Assembly: GCF_025751435.1 (NCBI RefSeq)
Contig: NZ_JAOWKY010000001.1
Coordinates: 1,100,001-1,164,000 of the forward strand
Direction: 5' to 3'
Source: Albidovulum marisflavi
GTDB lineage: Bacteria; Pseudomonadota; Alphaproteobacteria; Rhodobacterales; Rhodobacteraceae
Length of the DNA stretch: 64,000 nt
Positions within the stretch are counted from its first letter, which is position 1. Every line of letters starts with the position of its first letter. The translations under genes and the position numbers were made by a program. This document shows, one piece after another, positions 61,436-64,000 of this stretch. The notes below the pieces were generated by a model. That model was not told where the DNA came from. It was given only the letters and a program-made list of their open reading frames with translations, and ran no database searches.

Positions 61436-61645
61436 TTACCTGAGCCAGTTTTTCGGCACGTCCCAGACGGGCTTCTCCAGTTCGGCGCGGACCTGATCAG
61501 CGGTCAGGCCGATATCCCTTAAAAGCCTCGGTTCAAGCCGCGACAGTGCGCGCCGGTCGCGGTCGAAGGCAAGCATCAGGCCCAGGCGGCGGAAAAACCG
61601 GAAGCGGCGGCGGGCGCGGGCGGGGTGGTCGATGCAGCGGTCCAT
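61436..61645 (-). CDS. DUF1127 small protein
   Basis: A 69-residue protein. It is Arg-rich at the start (ARARRRFRFFRRLGLML), followed by the DUF1127 core LSRLEPRLLRDIGLTADQVRAE. It ends in WDVPKNWLR. In Rhodobacter a DUF1127 protein (CcaF1) binds RNA and affects small-RNA maturation; others respond to stress. It is divergent from a LysR gene across 119 A/T-rich bases and is the likely target of that regulator. Confidence 0.9.
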   Translation of the reverse strand: MDRCIDHPARARRRFRFFRRLGLMLAFDRDRRALSRLEPRLLRDIGLTADQVRAELEKPVWDVPKNWLR

Positions 61646-61764
61646 AGCTTCATTCCCTTTCGTGATATTTGCGATCTGATTGATGATCTATGTTGATATT
61701 GATGCCTGATTGTGATTGATATTGGAAATGAATGTTGGTTGCCTTATCCATCACGGATCGTGAT
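61646..61764. promoter_or_regulatory. Divergent control region between DUF1127 and lysR genes
   Basis: A/T-rich gap with four TGATAT occurrences (at 61662-61667, 61694-61699, 61717-61722 and 61761-61766), the second and third within TTGATATTG. Such spaced repeats are typical of LysR binding regions. The pattern suggests that the LysR protein binds here and controls both genes. Confidence 0.5.
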
Positions 61765-62622
61765 ATGCCTAGAAATCTTGATCTCACAGCTCTCAGGGCC
61801 TTCGCCACGGTGGCCGAAACCGGCGGCGTTACACGCGCGGCGGGCCTGTTGAACCTGACGCAATCCGCCGTCTCGATGCAGATCAAGCGGCTGGAGCAGG
61901 CGATGGGGCGGGACTTCTTCGTCAGGGCCGCTCGCAAGCTGACGCTGACGCCCGAGGGCGAGCAGCTTCTGGGCTATGCCAAACGGATGCTGGAGCTCAA
62001 CGACGAGGCATTGAGCCGCCTTACGGACGATGTCTTTGCGGGCGAAGTTCGACTCGGCGTGCCGCACGACATCGTCTATCCTGCGATCCCGCGCATCCTT
62101 GGCCGGTTTGCGGCGCTCTACCCGCGCGTGCGGATCAACCTTCTGTCCTCCTTCACCAATCTGATGCACGAGTCCTTCGCGCGGGGGGAACTGGATCTGA
62201 TGCTGACCACCGAAGAGGCGATCGGATCCGATGCCGAGGAGCTTGCGGCGCGGGATCTGGTCTGGATCGGTGTCGAGGGCGGCGTCGCCGCCCAGAAGCG
62301 GCCGCTGCGGCTGGGTTTCGAAGAGATCTGCCGCTTCCGCACGCTGGCACAGTCTGCGCTGGATGCAGCCGACATCCCATGGGAGATGGGCTTCAGCGGC
62401 CGTTCGAACGAGGCTGTCATGGCGATGGTCGCAGCGGACCTGGCCGTGTCGGTGCGGATGCGCGGCGCCTTGCCCGTAGGCACCATCGACGTCGGAGAGG
62501 CCAACGGGCTTCCATCGCTTGGCGCGGTCCGCATCGGTCTTTATGACGCCCGCGCCCAGAAGGGGCCGGTGATCGAGGCACTGAAGGACGAGTTGCGCCT
62601 GGCCTACTGCTGCGTGATCTGA
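61765..62622 (+). CDS. LysR-family transcriptional regulator divergent from DUF1127
   Basis: A 285-residue LTTR. The helix-turn-helix lies in residues 4-62 (LTALRAFATVAETGGVTRAAGLLNLTQSAVSMQIKRLEQAMG in pieces, then FFVRAARKLTLTPEG). The effector domain follows (VRLGVPHDIVYPAIPRILGRFAALYP). The internal ATG was chosen because it opens the domain at the normal distance. Its end overlaps the convergent quinone-oxidoreductase gene by 19 bases. Effector unknown. Confidence 0.88.
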   Translation: MPRNLDLTALRAFATVAETGGVTRAAGLLNLTQSAVSMQIKRLEQAMGRDFFVRAARKLTLTPEGEQLLGYAKRMLELNDEALSRLTDDVFAGEVRLGVPHDIVYPAIPRILGRFAALYPRVRINLLSSFTNLMHESFARGELDLMLTTEEAIGSDAEELAARDLVWIGVEGGVAAQKRPLRLGFEEICRFRTLAQSALDAADIPWEMGFSGRSNEAVMAMVAADLAVSVRMRGALPVGTIDVGEANGLPSLGAVRIGLYDARAQKGPVIEALKDELRLAYCCVI

Positions 62623-63569
62623 ATGACGACCTTCCCGGTCGAGCGCCGGTCGCGCAACAGCGCCAGACCCTCAGCCGCCCGGTCCAGCGGAAGAACGTGG
62701 CTGACATGCGGGTGAAGCTTGCCCTGCGCGTACCAGTCTAGCAGCGTCGCCAGCGACGCGGTCAGAAGGTCAGGGCGAAACTTCAGGTAGCCGCCCCAGT
62801 AGAAACCGATCACCGAAAGGTTCTTGACCAACAGGTGGTTGGCTGCCACCTGCGGAACCTTGCCCGACGCGAATCCGATCGCCAACAGCCGCCCGTCCGG
62901 CCGCGTGGCGCGCATCGCCGCCTGAAACAGGTCGCCACCGACCGCATCATACACGACATCGGCGCCGCCAAGCGCCTTGACCTCGGCCCGGAGGTCCGCC
63001 TCGGCATCTATCAGGTGATCGGCGCCGGCGGCCCGAGCGACCGCAAGCTTCTCCGCGCCGCGGGCCACCGCGATGACGCGCGCGCCCATCAGCTTTCCGA
63101 TCTCGACCGCGGTCAGCCCGACGCCTCCGGCGGCCCCCAGGACAAGCAGGGTTTCGCCATTGGAAAGCTGCGCCCGGTGGCTGAGCGCGAGGTGGCTGGT
63201 GCCATAGGCGACCAGAAAGCCCGCCGCGTGTTCGAAGGACAGGTCATCGGGCAGCGTCACGCATGATGACACCGGCACGCAGACATATTCGGCCAGCCCG
63301 CCAGAGCCGGAAAAGGCGGCGACGCGCGTACCGGCCGAAGGGCCGACGGTGTCAGGACCCGACTTGTCGACGGTTCCGGAAAGCTCCATTCCCAAGGCGA
63401 AAGGGGGGGCGGGGCTGTCCTGGTAGGTTCCCTCCGACATGAGCAGGTCGGCGAAGTTGAGGCCGCAGGCCGCGACCTTGATCCGAATCTCTCCCTTGCC
63501 GGGTTCCGGAACGGGTGCCTCCACGAGTGCAGGGGCGGCGCCGAATGCGGTGATCTGAAAACTTTTCAT
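62604..63569 (-). CDS. NADPH:quinone oxidoreductase (zinc-free MDR family)
   Basis: A 321-residue medium-chain dehydrogenase of the quinone-reductase branch. It has GLNFADLLMSEGTY near the start, AAFSGSGGLAEYVCVP, and the cofactor site LVLGAAGGVGLTAVEIGKLMGARVIAVAR in pieces, then GADVVYDAVGGDLFQ. The zinc ligands of alcohol dehydrogenases are missing. It should reduce quinones or enones with NADPH, a detoxifying role. Confidence 0.9.
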   Translation of the reverse strand: MKSFQITAFGAAPALVEAPVPEPGKGEIRIKVAACGLNFADLLMSEGTYQDSPAPPFALGMELSGTVDKSGPDTVGPSAGTRVAAFSGSGGLAEYVCVPVSSCVTLPDDLSFEHAAGFLVAYGTSHLALSHRAQLSNGETLLVLGAAGGVGLTAVEIGKLMGARVIAVARGAEKLAVARAAGADHLIDAEADLRAEVKALGGADVVYDAVGGDLFQAAMRATRPDGRLLAIGFASGKVPQVAANHLLVKNLSVIGFYWGGYLKFRPDLLTASLATLLDWYAQGKLHPHVSHVLPLDRAAEGLALLRDRRSTGKVVIQITQQ

Positions 63570-63911
63570 GTCGTCTCCGGGGTTTGGCGGACCTTAGCCG
63601 TGCGGATCGGAGCGAGGCAAGAGACGACCCTTTGAAGGAAACGGCATTGCAGTTCGGATCGTTGCCTTCAGCGATGAAAAATGCTATTCTCCCTCCGCGG
63701 GAAATGTTGGTAGGTTAATTTCGTTTCTGGATAGCCCGGCTGGCTTTGCGCGTGACCTGGCGCAGCCGAAAACTTCTTTTGAAAATCAGCGGAGAGAGCG
63801 GGCCTGTCCGGCACGCGTGCTGCCAACCAATTCCGGGCGAACGACTTTCTGGTTTCTGTGTGATGTGCATGCCGTCTGATGCGGTGCAAGGTGGGGGGAA
63901 CGGAGATAACG
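63570..63911. other. Intergenic region before the terminal XRE regulator gene
   Basis: About 340 bases, more A/T-rich toward the middle (63670-63740), with no convincing reading frame. GGAGATAACG precedes the next ATG as its ribosome site. I see no clear hairpin or known riboswitch. Confidence 0.45.
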
Positions 63912-64000
63912 ATGAAACATCCCGTTGACATTCATGTCGGAAAGCGTGTGCGGCACCGCCGCTGGATGGTTGGCATGACGCAGCAGCAGCTTGCGGAAAA
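63912..64000 (+). CDS. XRE-family helix-turn-helix regulator, N-terminal fragment
   Basis: Only the first 29 codons are in the window. They read MKHPVDIHVGKRVRHRRWMV then GMTQQQLAE, the start of the HTH_3 domain of a conserved alphaproteobacterial XRE regulator. The gene is cut by the window edge, not broken. A GGAG site lies upstream. Confidence 0.82.
   Translation, partial: MKHPVDIHVGKRVRHRRWMVGMTQQQLAE

Overview
The window is GC-rich DNA, packed with genes and with short intergenic gaps, from an alphaproteobacterium. It is most likely a member of the Rhodobacterales (Roseobacter/Rhodobacter group). The evidence is the Tad pilus gene order, the five-enzyme histidine-utilisation cluster, TRAP transporters, the urate hydroxylase PuuD, DUF1127 proteins and the RNase P RNA next to rpmG. 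It looks like chromosomal core plus metabolic accessory DNA. I found no insertion sequence, integrase, CRISPR array, tRNA or rRNA gene.

Left part (1-18.5 kb). The window opens inside a DprE1-like oxidase, followed by a DprE2-like reductase and, convergently, a HAD-UbiA fusion prenyltransferase. Together these look like a polyprenyl-phospho-arabinose (or related pentose) module. A secreted lytic transglycosylase follows. Then comes a Tad (Flp) pilus locus: two short pilins, cpaB, cpaC, an OmpA lipoprotein, cpaE, cpaF, tadB, tadC, two TPR lipoproteins and a TadV prepilin peptidase. No tadE, tadF or tadG is present. A GT-C-like polytopic membrane protein converges on tadV. Beyond it lie an AAA+ ATPase and a coupled, degenerate dehydrogenase-like gene.

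Middle (18.6-32 kb). A long minus-strand block holds lysC, an SDR, a DUF1178 protein, a Nudix hydrolase, a threonine-dehydratase-like enzyme and the Kdo transferase. The hut regulon follows: hutI-hutH-hutG-hutU on the minus strand, hutF divergent, then hutD and the GntR repressor hutC. It should convert histidine to glutamate through N-formylglutamate. A perfect palindrome between hutI and hutF is the probable HutC operator.

Right-middle (32-49 kb). This part carries a phytanoyl-CoA-dioxygenase-like oxygenase, a beta-barrel porin, puuD with a divergent LysR regulator, and a TRAP-TAXI transporter operon that ends in a DctB/DctD-type two-component system. It continues with a trimethylamine-dehydrogenase-like flavoenzyme opposite an enoyl-CoA hydratase, a drug/metabolite exporter, a CAP-domain protein, dtd and a PfkB sugar kinase.

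Right (49-64 kb). Here are an Hsp20, a DUF2927 lipoprotein, an RluB-type pseudouridine synthase with a repetitive basic tail, the tRNA adenosine deaminase, a sulfotransferase, two very small genes, a UPF0173 hydrolase, an acyltransferase, gatC-gatA, a lipoprotein, an amidase, the RNase P RNA, rpmG, a BI-1 family protein, a DUF1127 gene divergent from a LysR gene, a quinone oxidoreductase, and the first codons of an XRE regulator cut by the window edge.

Several genes are translationally coupled by 1-4 base overlaps (ATGA, TGATG or TTGA), and at least two start with TTG. All functions are read from sequence motifs and context only.
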